Position numbers and translations under genes: made by a program | Source: Methanocorpusculum petauri | Lineage (GTDB): Archaea; Halobacteriota; Methanomicrobia; Methanomicrobiales; Methanocorpusculaceae | DNA: 64,000 nt | Assembly (NCBI RefSeq): GCF_026891975.1 | Contig: NZ_JAPTGB010000003.1 | Span: forward strand, 62,001 to 126,000 | Direction: 5' to 3' | The notes under the pieces: model-generated | Seen by the model: only the letters and a program-made list of their open reading frames with translations | Databases searched by the model: none | What the model was told of the DNA's origin: nothing | In this document: positions 16,047-24,406 of the stretch, in pieces | Layout of the letters: each line of letters begins with the position of its first letter | Numbering within the stretch: the first letter of the stretch is position 1

Positions 16047-17561
16047 TCAGTCATCATAGGGAATAGGCGTATCCGTCTCGCAGACATGCTCCTCGCAGTA
16101 CCAGTCGCGGAACTCCTGCTTTGTCGGCTTCCACGACTCCTTCCTGAACTTCTTCAGCAGATACGGCGGCAGAAGAATAATCAGCAGCACAGCAGCAAGC
16201 ATACCGATGACATACAGAACCGTCTCGGTCATCGTGTAGGAATTTCCGCTCGGGAACAGACCGACCACGAAAGAGAAGATCAGTGCAGCAAACGCAACAC
16301 CTGCCACCAGCCACATACCCACCTTACCGCCCTGAACTTTGTACGGACGGGTAACATTCCCCTTAATCTTCCGGAGCTTTACGAATGCAGCGAACATAAA
16401 CATATACATCACCGCATTGATCAGTGCGGTGATTGCCGTCAAAACCCAGTATCCCTGATTAATCGACGGAACCAGCACCATTGCAAGGGCAAACGCAGAA
16501 GAAACCACACCCTGAACAATCAGAACACCGACCGGCATACCGTACTTGTTCATCTTCCGGAAGATTGGCGGAAGATCCCCGGACATCGCCGCAGGCAGCA
16601 TACCTTTGGCAGGACCAACCAGCCATACTGACAGCTGGGCGATAATACCAACAGCGAGCATAATCGAGACCGGCACAATCAGCCAGCCAAGGTGGAACTC
16701 AGTAAAAATTACCTGGAACGTCTGAACAATTCCTGCATTCAGTGCGATCTGATCTGCCGGCACCACAAGTGCCACAGCAAGTGTTCCCACAATAGAGACA
16801 ATACAGATGATAGCGGCTGCAAGGAACATTGCAATCGGGTAGTCACGTCTCGGATTTGCCGTTTCACGGGCATGATAACCCGCCATTTCCATTCCGGCAA
16901 ACATCAGAACCAGACTTGCCGCAAACGTCACCGTACTCAGATCAAACTGCGGAACAAGACGATCAACCGAAAAATCACCGATTGCACTTGGATTTCCGCC
17001 GGTGACCCAGAGAATCATGAGAACGACAAGGATACCGACCGGGATTAAGGATCCGAATGCGGTTCCCACGGTTGCCAGGAGGTTGGAGGCGCGGGAGCCG
17101 AAGAAGTTGAAGATGGTTACCGCCCAGAAGCAGGCAAGCATGACAACTGCCATAAAGACCGGATTATCCGAGAGCAGCGGGGCAAGCAGAATATAGGCAA
17201 CCGTTGCTGCAAAGAAGGAAACAACCGTCGGAAACCAGACGAGATTGTTCACCCAGGAACACCAGATGGTAATGAAACTTCCGTCCTTTGGATAGGCCTC
17301 TTTTACCCAGGAGTAGATACCTCCTGACTTCGGCCAGGTAGAAGCAAGTTCTGCGGCAACAAGTGCGGTTGGAATCAGGAAACAGACAGTGAAGAGAACA
17401 TACCAAAAGATCATGTTCCATCCTTCCATTGCCATGGTCGGGAAGTTGCGCAGACTTAAGACTGCGGCAACGTTGATCATGGCGAGGGAAATAATACCAA
17501 GCGTTTTTTTGCTTGACGGTTTGGCCGCGTCAGCGGATGACGGGGGAGTTGAATCAGCCAT
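16047..17561 (-). CDS. APC-family amino acid/amine permease
   Basis: The product is a 12-helix transporter of about 504 residues. The first helix region (IISLAMINVAAVLSLRNFP) and the WPKSGGIYSWVKEAYP segment are typical of the glutamate/GABA-type antiporter branch of the amino acid-polyamine-organocation superfamily. The C-terminus is long, hydrophilic and acidic. AGGTGAT seven bases before ATG 17561 decides this start; the GTG at 17573 lies inside that ribosome site. Substrate is not known. Neighbours are an aldehyde dehydrogenase upstream and a lipoprotein downstream on the same strand. Confidence 0.85.
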   Translation of the reverse strand: MADSTPPSSADAAKPSSKKTLGIISLAMINVAAVLSLRNFPTMAMEGWNMIFWYVLFTVCFLIPTALVAAELASTWPKSGGIYSWVKEAYPKDGSFITIWCSWVNNLVWFPTVVSFFAATVAYILLAPLLSDNPVFMAVVMLACFWAVTIFNFFGSRASNLLATVGTAFGSLIPVGILVVLMILWVTGGNPSAIGDFSVDRLVPQFDLSTVTFAASLVLMFAGMEMAGYHARETANPRRDYPIAMFLAAAIICIVSIVGTLAVALVVPADQIALNAGIVQTFQVIFTEFHLGWLIVPVSIMLAVGIIAQLSVWLVGPAKGMLPAAMSGDLPPIFRKMNKYGMPVGVLIVQGVVSSAFALAMVLVPSINQGYWVLTAITALINAVMYMFMFAAFVKLRKIKGNVTRPYKVQGGKVGMWLVAGVAFAALIFSFVVGLFPSGNSYTMTETVLYVIGMLAAVLLIILLPPYLLKKFRKESWKPTKQEFRDWYCEEHVCETDTPIPYDD

Positions 17562-17764
17562 TTTGTGTATCACCTATTTTTCATTGTTTGCAATTGCATT
17601 GCACGGACCTGATGACCCGTGTTGTATCCTCCGCAAAAGGAGGATGCTCCCGGAAAACGTCGATACCGCTTCCGGTGTGTCACATACCAAGTTTCGAGGT
17701 GTATTTAAATAAGTATATAGATGGTGACAAAAAACAAAAATAATGAGACAAAAATAAATATTTT

Positions 17765-19135
17765 TCAGAACAGTCTGCGCCGCTGTTTGCGGATTTTTTC
17801 CAGAGAGGATTCTGCATACGGCGGGTAGCGGAGAGCAGGGTCCGGAGAGTTTTTCCGGAGAATGACTGTCCGTTTACGGGAAAACGTGTCGATACTGTAG
17901 CGGGCATGATAACATCCCATACCGCTTGTACCGACACCGCCGAACGGGGCATTCCCGTTCGCCACCTGCACCAGACAGTCGTTGATGCACGCACCGCCCG
18001 AAGGGTGGCGGTCAATCAGCTGCTCCGCAAAGGCGGTATCGGCGGTGAAAATATAGAGGGAAAGCGGGGTTGGGGATACCAGATCGTCAAGATCGGAACG
18101 GGTCCGCCAGGTGATCACAGGCAGCACAGGACCAAATATTTCGGTGTGGGTTACGGGGTCCCCAAACGTCGCGGACAAGAGAACCGGTGCAAGCCTCCGG
18201 TCGCCGGGGCTGTGCATCCCGCACTGTTTGAGGATGCGTTCCGGCGCACAGTACCCGAGCAGGCGGTCGTACTCTTCATCAGTTATGATTTTACCATAAT
18301 CATGGCTTGCAGTCGGATTTTCCCCGTAAAATGCCGTGATCTCTGCGGCAATTTTATCCACGAGAATATCACGGACCGAATCATGCACGAGCAGATAGTC
18401 CGGGGCAACACAGGTCTGACCGGCATTCACACATTTTCCCCAGGCGATCCGGCGTGCAGCGACATCAAGGTTTGCTGTCTCGTCCACAATGCAGGGATTT
18501 TTACCGCCCAGTTCCAGGGTTACGGGTGTCAGATGCCGTGCAGCGGCGGCGGCAACCTCCCTGCCGGTTTCAATGCCGCCGGTGAAGAAAATGTAGTCAT
18601 ACTTCTCCTCAAGACTAACCTCGGAAAAGACCGAGACCCAGGACTCAGGAAACGCTTCGGAAAGAATGGTGCGTACGATCCGCATGGTTTCCGGTGCACG
18701 GCGCGACGGTTTGACAGCAACAACGTTTCCGCAGGCAACAGCTCCTGCGAGCGGCATCATGAGAAGATGGAACGGATAGTTCCAGGGCGCAATCACAAGC
18801 ACAAGACCGTAGGGTTCGGTTCGTACCTCGGTTTTTGCGGAGAAGAGAAGGAGCGGGGTTTTGATCTTCTGCGGCCCGGTCCATTTGCCGAGATTTTTTT
18901 CCAGCGTATCGATCTCCTGCAGCACAGGAGCTATTTCAAAGGCATACGCTTCAAATGCCGGTCTGCCGAGGTCCACGGAGAGTGCCCGGAGGATGTCCGC
19001 TTCGTGACGCAGAATTGCCTCTCTGAGACCCCCAAGTGCGGCTTTTCGTACCGGCAGCGGCCGGGTTACACCGCTTGCGAAGTAGGTTCGCATGGACGCA
19101 CAGGCACCTGCTCTGTTTACCTCTTCCTGTGTCAT
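17765..19135 (-). CDS. Aldehyde dehydrogenase (class 3-like)
   Basis: The enzyme oxidises an aldehyde to its acid using NAD(P)+. The protein is about 456 residues, as in the short class 3/coniferyl-type branch. The cofactor region VIAPWNYPFHLLMMPLAGA, the FTGG loop, the active-site base in LELGGKNPCIVDE and the nucleophile Cys in VNAGQTCVAPDYLLV are all present. The C-terminal substrate loop ends APFGGVGTSGMGCYH. TTTATAT about 26 bases before ATG 19135 suggests a leaderless message starting there rather than at 19240. Substrate unknown. Confidence 0.9.
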   Translation of the reverse strand: MTQEEVNRAGACASMRTYFASGVTRPLPVRKAALGGLREAILRHEADILRALSVDLGRPAFEAYAFEIAPVLQEIDTLEKNLGKWTGPQKIKTPLLLFSAKTEVRTEPYGLVLVIAPWNYPFHLLMMPLAGAVACGNVVAVKPSRRAPETMRIVRTILSEAFPESWVSVFSEVSLEEKYDYIFFTGGIETGREVAAAAARHLTPVTLELGGKNPCIVDETANLDVAARRIAWGKCVNAGQTCVAPDYLLVHDSVRDILVDKIAAEITAFYGENPTASHDYGKIITDEEYDRLLGYCAPERILKQCGMHSPGDRRLAPVLLSATFGDPVTHTEIFGPVLPVITWRTRSDLDDLVSPTPLSLYIFTADTAFAEQLIDRHPSGGACINDCLVQVANGNAPFGGVGTSGMGCYHARYSIDTFSRKRTVILRKNSPDPALRYPPYAESSLEKIRKQRRRLF

Positions 19136-19285
19136 GGATGAAAATAGGATGCAGGGATATAAATCCTCTCTGGAGGAGGAGGATTTTATCGCTGCGTGTC
19201 CTGATGATCCCACAAAAACCATGCTGATTGCACCGTACACATTTGCGGAGGAACATGCCCTCCAAAAAAAAGAAATGTCCGGATT

Positions 19286-20596
19286 TTAGTTTTTGAAGGA
19301 TACATTGAGTGTGTTCATCGCATCCGGCAGGATCATCACCGTCTCGGTCTTGGTAACTCCGGAGCCTGACATTATGGTAATGTCGCGGTTTCCGATCGGA
19401 ACTGCCGGATAGACCGTCGGTGTCCGGTCGCCGGTGTCTTTTCCGTACATCATGATGTAGGATCCCGGTTCATCCGCGTCGACCAGCAGATAGCCGGAGG
19501 AGTATTCGCTCATCGCAGGCATTGAAATCTGTTCGGTTCCTGTCGTACCTGCGAGTACCAGTTCTTTTTCCACCGGCAGATATCCGGGTTTTGAGACGGT
19601 GATCCGGTGAAAACCATCCGAGACATTCTGTATTGTCCATGGTGTTGTGTACCCCGTTGGAAAACCGTCTACCAGAATGTCCGCTCCGGAGGGTGAGGAT
19701 GTTACGTAGAGGTCATGCCAGACCACCTCCCGCGGTTCGATCTTCAGCAGTGTCCGGTCCATGGAGTCCCGCAGATAGGAGACATAGCCTTCGTCCGTCA
19801 GAACCGAGACATAGTCGCAGGATACCGGCCACTCACGTGTTTCCGGGATCAGTCCTGCCGAGAGATAGCCGTCCACGCTGTAGGGATAGCCTGCATATGC
19901 CTCAGACGTTACCGCGAGAACATCCATCGGTTCATTGCCGTTTACGAGGAAGTAGAGCCATGAGTAGATTCCGGATACAATCGGAAACTCTCCGGAATCA
20001 TAGCCGCTTCCGGTGTCGAACTGCAGTCCGCCCGGTTCAACTTTGATGGAGACAAGTCCTTCTTTGAGGCCTGGAATGATGTAGGGGGTTTCCACCGTAT
20101 CACGCATTGCCGTTCCTTCCAGATTATAACGGACACTGTTTGCCTGCCTGCCGTTTACGGATACATAGACATACTGCTGCGATGCACGAACCACCGCCCA
20201 GCCGGTTTTACTCAGCTCTTTTTCTGTCAGGAATTTTCCGAGTGTTTTCTCCTGCGTGATCCGGAGTTCGATGGTTCTGTCTTCTGCGACCTTAAGTTCC
20301 TCCGAACTCCGGTGTCCGTGGGAACTTTCTGCGGTGATCGTGTGCGTGCCGGCGGAAACTGCAATCGTGTCAGGTGCGGTCTTTCCGGTGTACTCTCCGT
20401 CAACGAGAATCGATGCTCCCGGCGGATCGGAAAGAACGGTCACTGCAAAGGATCCCGCGGGGATTTCCGTCTCATCTGCGGGGTCTGTGGCCGGCCCGGG
20501 TGCCGGCGTGATGTCCGGACCCGGGACGGGTGCGTTCACGCATCCCGCCGCGAGGATGCAGGCAAGGATGCACAACACTGCTATCAGGTGTTTCAT
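19286..20596 (-). CDS. PEGA-domain lipoprotein
   Basis: The product is a 436-residue surface lipoprotein: signal sequence with lipobox (CILAAGC, Cys19), a Pro/Gly-rich linker, then a PEGA domain (VLSDPPGASILVDGEYTGKT at about 55-75). A middle region of unknown fold follows, then a second PEGA domain (VTSSPSGADILVDGFPTGYT near residue 295). A beta-rich tail closes it. PEGA domains are common on archaeal surface proteins. It follows the BtuF-fusion gene by 54 bases on the same strand, so it may share its transcript. Confidence 0.8.
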   Translation of the reverse strand: MKHLIAVLCILACILAAGCVNAPVPGPDITPAPGPATDPADETEIPAGSFAVTVLSDPPGASILVDGEYTGKTAPDTIAVSAGTHTITAESSHGHRSSEELKVAEDRTIELRITQEKTLGKFLTEKELSKTGWAVVRASQQYVYVSVNGRQANSVRYNLEGTAMRDTVETPYIIPGLKEGLVSIKVEPGGLQFDTGSGYDSGEFPIVSGIYSWLYFLVNGNEPMDVLAVTSEAYAGYPYSVDGYLSAGLIPETREWPVSCDYVSVLTDEGYVSYLRDSMDRTLLKIEPREVVWHDLYVTSSPSGADILVDGFPTGYTTPWTIQNVSDGFHRITVSKPGYLPVEKELVLAGTTGTEQISMPAMSEYSSGYLLVDADEPGSYIMMYGKDTGDRTPTVYPAVPIGNRDITIMSGSGVTKTETVMILPDAMNTLNVSFKN

Positions 20597-20650
20597 GATG
20601 AATTCGTCTCCCTGTCCCGGTTTTCGCCGCTGTCACGACGAAAAAAGGGG

Positions 20651-22636
20651 TTAGTGCCTCCGTATGAGGAAGAGTGCACAGGCTGCTGCGGTGAGGGTGA
20701 GGATTCCGCCAAAGCCGGGGGCTTTTGTGGGTGCTGCGGTCTGGTTTTCGGTTCCGAATGCTTCGGGGTGGAGGATTCTTGCCACCTGTTCGAGGCAGTC
20801 AACGATTCTTGGTCCGCCGCGGTCGATGATGTCGGCGTTCATGACGTAGACATGTTTGTTTTTGACGGCGGTCAGGTCCTGCAGACGCGGTTCGGTGTAG
20901 AAGTAGTCTTTGAGGACGTCGTATCCGCCTTCGCCCATGCCCATGCCGGAGTCAACGATGATGTACTCCGGGTCGGTGGTGAGCAGGCGTTCCATGGTGA
21001 TGATGCCCCAGCCGTTGACGTCTTGGAAGGGGTTTTGTCCGCCGGCGAGCGTGATGATCTCGTCCTGGAAGGTCTGGCCGCCGGAGACCCAGAGAGGATC
21101 AGCCCAGACGCAGTGGAAGGCGGTCGGGGTTGTGGTAACTCCCTTGAGTTTTGCGGTGACGGCGTCGATTCTTTTCTGCATGCTTTCGATGAGGGCTGCG
21201 GCTTCTGCGGTTTTTCCGGTGGCTTTTCCGATGAGTTCTATGTCATGGAAGGTGCCGTCAACGCTGTCGGAGTTCATGGTCATGACGGTCAGGCCGAGCT
21301 GTTTGAGGTGGCTGACGGTTTCTTCACCGTTGCCGTAGTAGGCGATGACGAGGTCGGGTTTCTGGGCGACGACCCGTTCGATGTTGACGGTGGTGTAGCC
21401 GCCGATGATGGGTTTGGTTGTTGCAACTTCCGGGTAGTTGCAGTACTCGGTGACACCGACGACGCGGTCGCCGAGACCGAGCGCGAAGATCATTTCGGTG
21501 TTCGCGGGTGCGAGCGAGACGATTCTCTGCGGTTCGTTTTCGATGGTGATTTCATAGCCGAAGTCGTCGGTGAGGGTGACCGGCGTCCACTGCGCGGAGG
21601 TCTGTGCCGTTACGGGTACGGGGGTGTCGACGGGTGCTGCGCTGCTGCTGCCGGTCTCGGGAGAGACGCCGGAGTAGGCGGTGCTCCGCAGGTCGTAGGC
21701 AGGTTGTCCGGGAAGGACAGGGTAGGGTTTGCCCATGAGTGCGGGGACGGCGCGGCCGGTCATGCCGACAGGGCTGTCAACGACGTATTCGGTGTACTTG
21801 AAGGAGCCGTCGTCCTGCTGAAGGGATAAGACGTAGTCTACCGGGCTTTTGCCGTTGTTGGTGAAGGTTGCGGGGTCGACGTCTGCTGCACAGAGTGCCT
21901 GAATGACCCAGACGGTTGAGGCGAGGTTGCTTTCGCTGTAGTAGCCGTAGTTGAAGCCGCCGGTGGGTTCCTGGACGTCACGCAGGAACTGGACGGCTTT
22001 TTTGATGACGGGATCGTCAGGGGAGACGCCGCCGGCGATGAGTGCCATGATGCAGGCGGCGGTGTCGTCGCTGTCGGGGAGGGCGCCTTCGGCCCAGCCG
22101 AAGCCGCCGTTTTCCTGCTGCTGGGTTTTCATCCATTCGACTGCCTGCTTTGCGTCTTCGCCGCTTGCGACGAGACCGAAGATTCCCCAGTAGGTGGTGT
22201 AGATGAAGTCGCCCATCTGGCCGCTGGGTTTCATTTTGGCTTTGAGTTCTTCGACGTAGTTGTGGCCGTTGTAGTTGCGGGCGTCGATGCCGTACTGGGC
22301 GAGGAGGGTGGTCATTTTGCCGAGTTCGCCGGTGCCTTCGCTTCCTTCTTTGGGGGTGTCCCAGAAGTCGAGGCTGGAGATGCCGTTGATCTGCCAGTTC
22401 ATGGGGTCTTCACCGGCACTGGTGATGGCGGTGATGGCAAACCAGCTGGGGCTTGCGGCGCCGAGGGTCTGGCCGGGTTCGGCCCAGCCGCCGTCGGCCT
22501 GCTGATGTTCGGCTAAGTAGTCGAGTGCTTTTGTTACTGCGTTTTCGACATCGGGTGAGGATGCGGATACGCTGCTGCATCCTGCGATGAGAAGTGCGAG
22601 GAGCAGTATGAGGGTTGTGATGAGTTTTCCATTCAT
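20651..22636 (-). CDS. Fusion of intrinsic-factor-like alpha/alpha barrel and BtuF-type binding protein
   Basis: The product is about 661 residues. It has a lipobox (LLIAGC), then residues 35-320 as an alpha/alpha-toroid with repeated QQ.(D/N)GG(W/F) motifs, as in prenyltransferase/squalene-oxidase repeats and in animal cobalamin carriers. Residues 355-625 form a BtuF/FhuD-type periplasmic-binding domain (PQRIVSLAPANTEMIFALGL, then VVGVTEYCNYP). The C-terminus is PGF-like (APGFGGILTLTAAACALFLI, then RRH). The binding half should deliver ligand to a BtuCD transporter. Having both a lipobox and a C-terminal sorting signal is unusual. AAGGA upstream favours ATG 22636. Cobalamin specificity is inferred. 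Confidence 0.8.
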   Translation of the reverse strand: MNGKLITTLILLLALLIAGCSSVSASSPDVENAVTKALDYLAEHQQADGGWAEPGQTLGAASPSWFAITAITSAGEDPMNWQINGISSLDFWDTPKEGSEGTGELGKMTTLLAQYGIDARNYNGHNYVEELKAKMKPSGQMGDFIYTTYWGIFGLVASGEDAKQAVEWMKTQQQENGGFGWAEGALPDSDDTAACIMALIAGGVSPDDPVIKKAVQFLRDVQEPTGGFNYGYYSESNLASTVWVIQALCAADVDPATFTNNGKSPVDYVLSLQQDDGSFKYTEYVVDSPVGMTGRAVPALMGKPYPVLPGQPAYDLRSTAYSGVSPETGSSSAAPVDTPVPVTAQTSAQWTPVTLTDDFGYEITIENEPQRIVSLAPANTEMIFALGLGDRVVGVTEYCNYPEVATTKPIIGGYTTVNIERVVAQKPDLVIAYYGNGEETVSHLKQLGLTVMTMNSDSVDGTFHDIELIGKATGKTAEAAALIESMQKRIDAVTAKLKGVTTTPTAFHCVWADPLWVSGGQTFQDEIITLAGGQNPFQDVNGWGIITMERLLTTDPEYIIVDSGMGMGEGGYDVLKDYFYTEPRLQDLTAVKNKHVYVMNADIIDRGGPRIVDCLEQVARILHPEAFGTENQTAAPTKAPGFGGILTLTAAACALFLIRRH

Positions 22637-23010
22637 AGTCCACATGTTCCTTAATTTGTGGTGAGTGCACGGCCCTGACCGGGCCGTGCTTTTCGGGCAC
22701 TGCCTCCTGCGGAGGCTGTGCCCGTCTGTGCCTGTGGGCACAGGTTTCGGCGGGTCTGTCCTGATTGAGGATGTTGCTGTTCCGGAGTTCCGGAGGTTTG
22801 TTTCCGGGATGTGTATTCGCGGGTATATGCGAGGGTTCCCGCGGGTTCGGTGTCCCGGGAGTGCCGGTATGTGTGTGCAATGCGGTTTTCCGGTGGTGTG
22901 TGAATTTTTTTTATTCCGGTTGGTACAGACCCTCTGCCGCCTGGTCCCATGCGGTGGTTCCGGCCCGGAATGTTTTTTTCCCGGGCCGGAATTTTTGTGT
23001 GTACGTTGTT
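22637..23010 (-). promoter_or_regulatory. Leader with tandem strong hairpins before BtuF-fusion gene
   Basis: This 374-base gap separates the DtxR-like gene from the BtuF-fusion gene. Three stems follow each other: 22667-22689 (GCACGGCCC/GGGCCGTGC), 22694-22724 (outer CGGGCAC/GTGCCCG, inner GCCTCC/GGAGGC) and 22726-22743 (CTGTGCC/GGCACAG). A fourth (TTCCGGCCCGG/CCGGGCCGGAA, 22958-22991) follows the regulator stop. I see no canonical B12 box. The stems sit 30-110 bases before the start codon, so they could form a structured leader controlling translation. Confidence 0.45.
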
Positions 23011-23562
23011 TCAGGGTTGTGTGTTGCGGGTTTTTTCCGCAGTTTTTGCGGGCCCGGATTTTTTGTCTGTGGTGTTCCGGGTTCTGAGTTCCTGTATCCA
23101 GCTGCTGAGGGTTTTGAGGGTGCCTTCGCTGAGTTCCCGGTTGAGTGTTTCGGCATCGCTTTGTGCGGCGGCGTCGGGGACGCCGGCCATGGTGAGGAGG
23201 TCGTAGAGCGATTTGCGGAGGGCAAGGTTTTCTGCGACTTTTGCGGTTCCGTCCGGGGTGAGGTATGCTCCTTTGTGCCGCTGATAAATGATGAGGTGTT
23301 TTTCTTCAAGGCGGCAGAGGAGGGTTGTGGCGGTGGTTGTGGTGATGCCGAGATGTTTTGCTATTTCTTTTACTTTTGCACACCCGCCGTGTTGACAGAT
23401 TTCGGAGATTGCGTCGAGGCATGCCAGTTCCCGGCTGCGTGGTTTGGATGCGGGGGGCATGGTGTCGAGGAGTGTGTAGATTTTTTCGGTTTTGCCGTGC
23501 AGGGTTTTGCTGCTGATTGAGTAGAGGGCCGGACGGGTTACGGGTTCGTTGGATTTGATCAT
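23011..23562 (-). CDS. DtxR/MntR-like transcription regulator
   Basis: The product is about 183 residues. It has a winged helix (VKEIAKHLGITTTTATTLLCRLEEKHLI, then YLTPDGTAKVAENLALRKSL), followed by a helical dimerisation part ending in AETLNRELSEGTLKTLSSWI. This order matches metal-dependent repressors of the DtxR family. In classical members the last segment carries a Glu-His metal pair; here the aligned residues appear to be Asn-Arg, so metal sensing may be lost or different. It probably controls the flanking surface and transport genes. The C-terminus is a basic, low-complexity tail. Confidence 0.65.
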   Translation of the reverse strand: MIKSNEPVTRPALYSISSKTLHGKTEKIYTLLDTMPPASKPRSRELACLDAISEICQHGGCAKVKEIAKHLGITTTTATTLLCRLEEKHLIIYQRHKGAYLTPDGTAKVAENLALRKSLYDLLTMAGVPDAAAQSDAETLNRELSEGTLKTLSSWIQELRTRNTTDKKSGPAKTAEKTRNTQP

Positions 23563-23695
23563 GTTTTCGGTTTCTATGTGTTGCGGGTTTTTTCGGAGTA
23601 CAGTTTTGTTCGGTGTGCGTTCCGGTCCGGATCGCAGGTGGTCCCGGTTGGTGTGCGCGGCGGTGTGGTGGTGGTCCGCGGTTTTGTTCTGAGGG

Positions 23696-24406
23696 TCAGT
23701 CCCACCTCCTGCGGGTGGTGATGAGGGCGGCGGCGAGGAGGCCGAGGAGTGCTCCGGCGGCCGGGGCGGGGGCTTCGACGAGGGTTGCCGAGGGCGTTGC
23801 GGCTGCGGTGGTGCGGTCGGGGGTCTGCTGCGCTGTTGCGGGGGCGGATGCTGTCGGTACTGCGGTCTGCTGGAGGGAGAGGTCGGCAGCGTTTTCGGTT
23901 GCGACGAGGAGGATCATGTCCGGGAGTCCGCGGGTGACTGCTTCGAAGATGATGTTTCCGTCGCCGCCGGTTCCGATGAGGGTGACGGTGAGGAGTTCGC
24001 AGGTGTCGCCGGTGATGGCGGCTGCGTAGATGTGTTTGTGTGCGCCGGACCAGTCGCCGGAGACGGGGAGCCGGATGTCTGCTTTGATGATGTCGCTTTT
24101 GCTGAAGCCTTTGGGGGTGAGTGCTACGGCGTAGGCGGCGTTGATGATTTTTCCGGCTTTTGCATTTTTGAGGATGGTTCTGGTGCTGCCGGTGATCTCT
24201 GCTGCGGCGTCGATGCCGATTTCGGATCCGGTGAGGAGTTCGGCGGGGACGTTTTCGAAGGTGAGGAGGACGGAGGGGCTGATCTGAATGGTGTCGTCTG
24301 CTGCTGCTGTTCCTGCGGTGAGCAGGAGCAGCAGAAGCAGGGCGGCTGCGGTGATGCGCAGGAACTCCGCGGTTCTGCTTTGCGGTGACAGGTGTGTCGG
24401 GTTCAT
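23696..24406 (-). CDS. Secreted protein with C-terminal membrane anchor
   Basis: The product is 236 residues with a signal sequence (ITAAALLLLLLLTAGTAAA) and a beta-rich body of about 140 residues. A Thr/Ala/Pro linker follows, then a C-terminal helix with basic end (APAPAAGALLGLLAAALITT, then RRRWD), similar to PGF-type sorting tails. The body does not match a family I know. Its ATG overlaps the stop of the giant PQQ protein as ATGA, so both are likely made together. The larger partner has no anchor of its own, so this protein could hold it at the surface. Confidence 0.6.
   Translation of the reverse strand: MNPTHLSPQSRTAEFLRITAAALLLLLLLTAGTAAADDTIQISPSVLLTFENVPAELLTGSEIGIDAAAEITGSTRTILKNAKAGKIINAAYAVALTPKGFSKSDIIKADIRLPVSGDWSGAHKHIYAAAITGDTCELLTVTLIGTGGDGNIIFEAVTRGLPDMILLVATENAADLSLQQTAVPTASAPATAQQTPDRTTAAATPSATLVEAPAPAAGALLGLLAAALITTRRRWD

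Noticed and set aside
20312-21829. Long + strand open frame of 505 codons opposite the BtuF fusion
   Set aside because: It is antisense to a clear gene with recognisable domains; its Gly/Val/Asp-rich translation follows the codon pattern of the opposite strand.
22637-23010. Cobalamin riboswitch before the BtuF-fusion gene
   Set aside because: Stems are present, but I could not find the conserved B12 box or the other core motifs of the known class. A novel RNA remains possible and is given as a finding.
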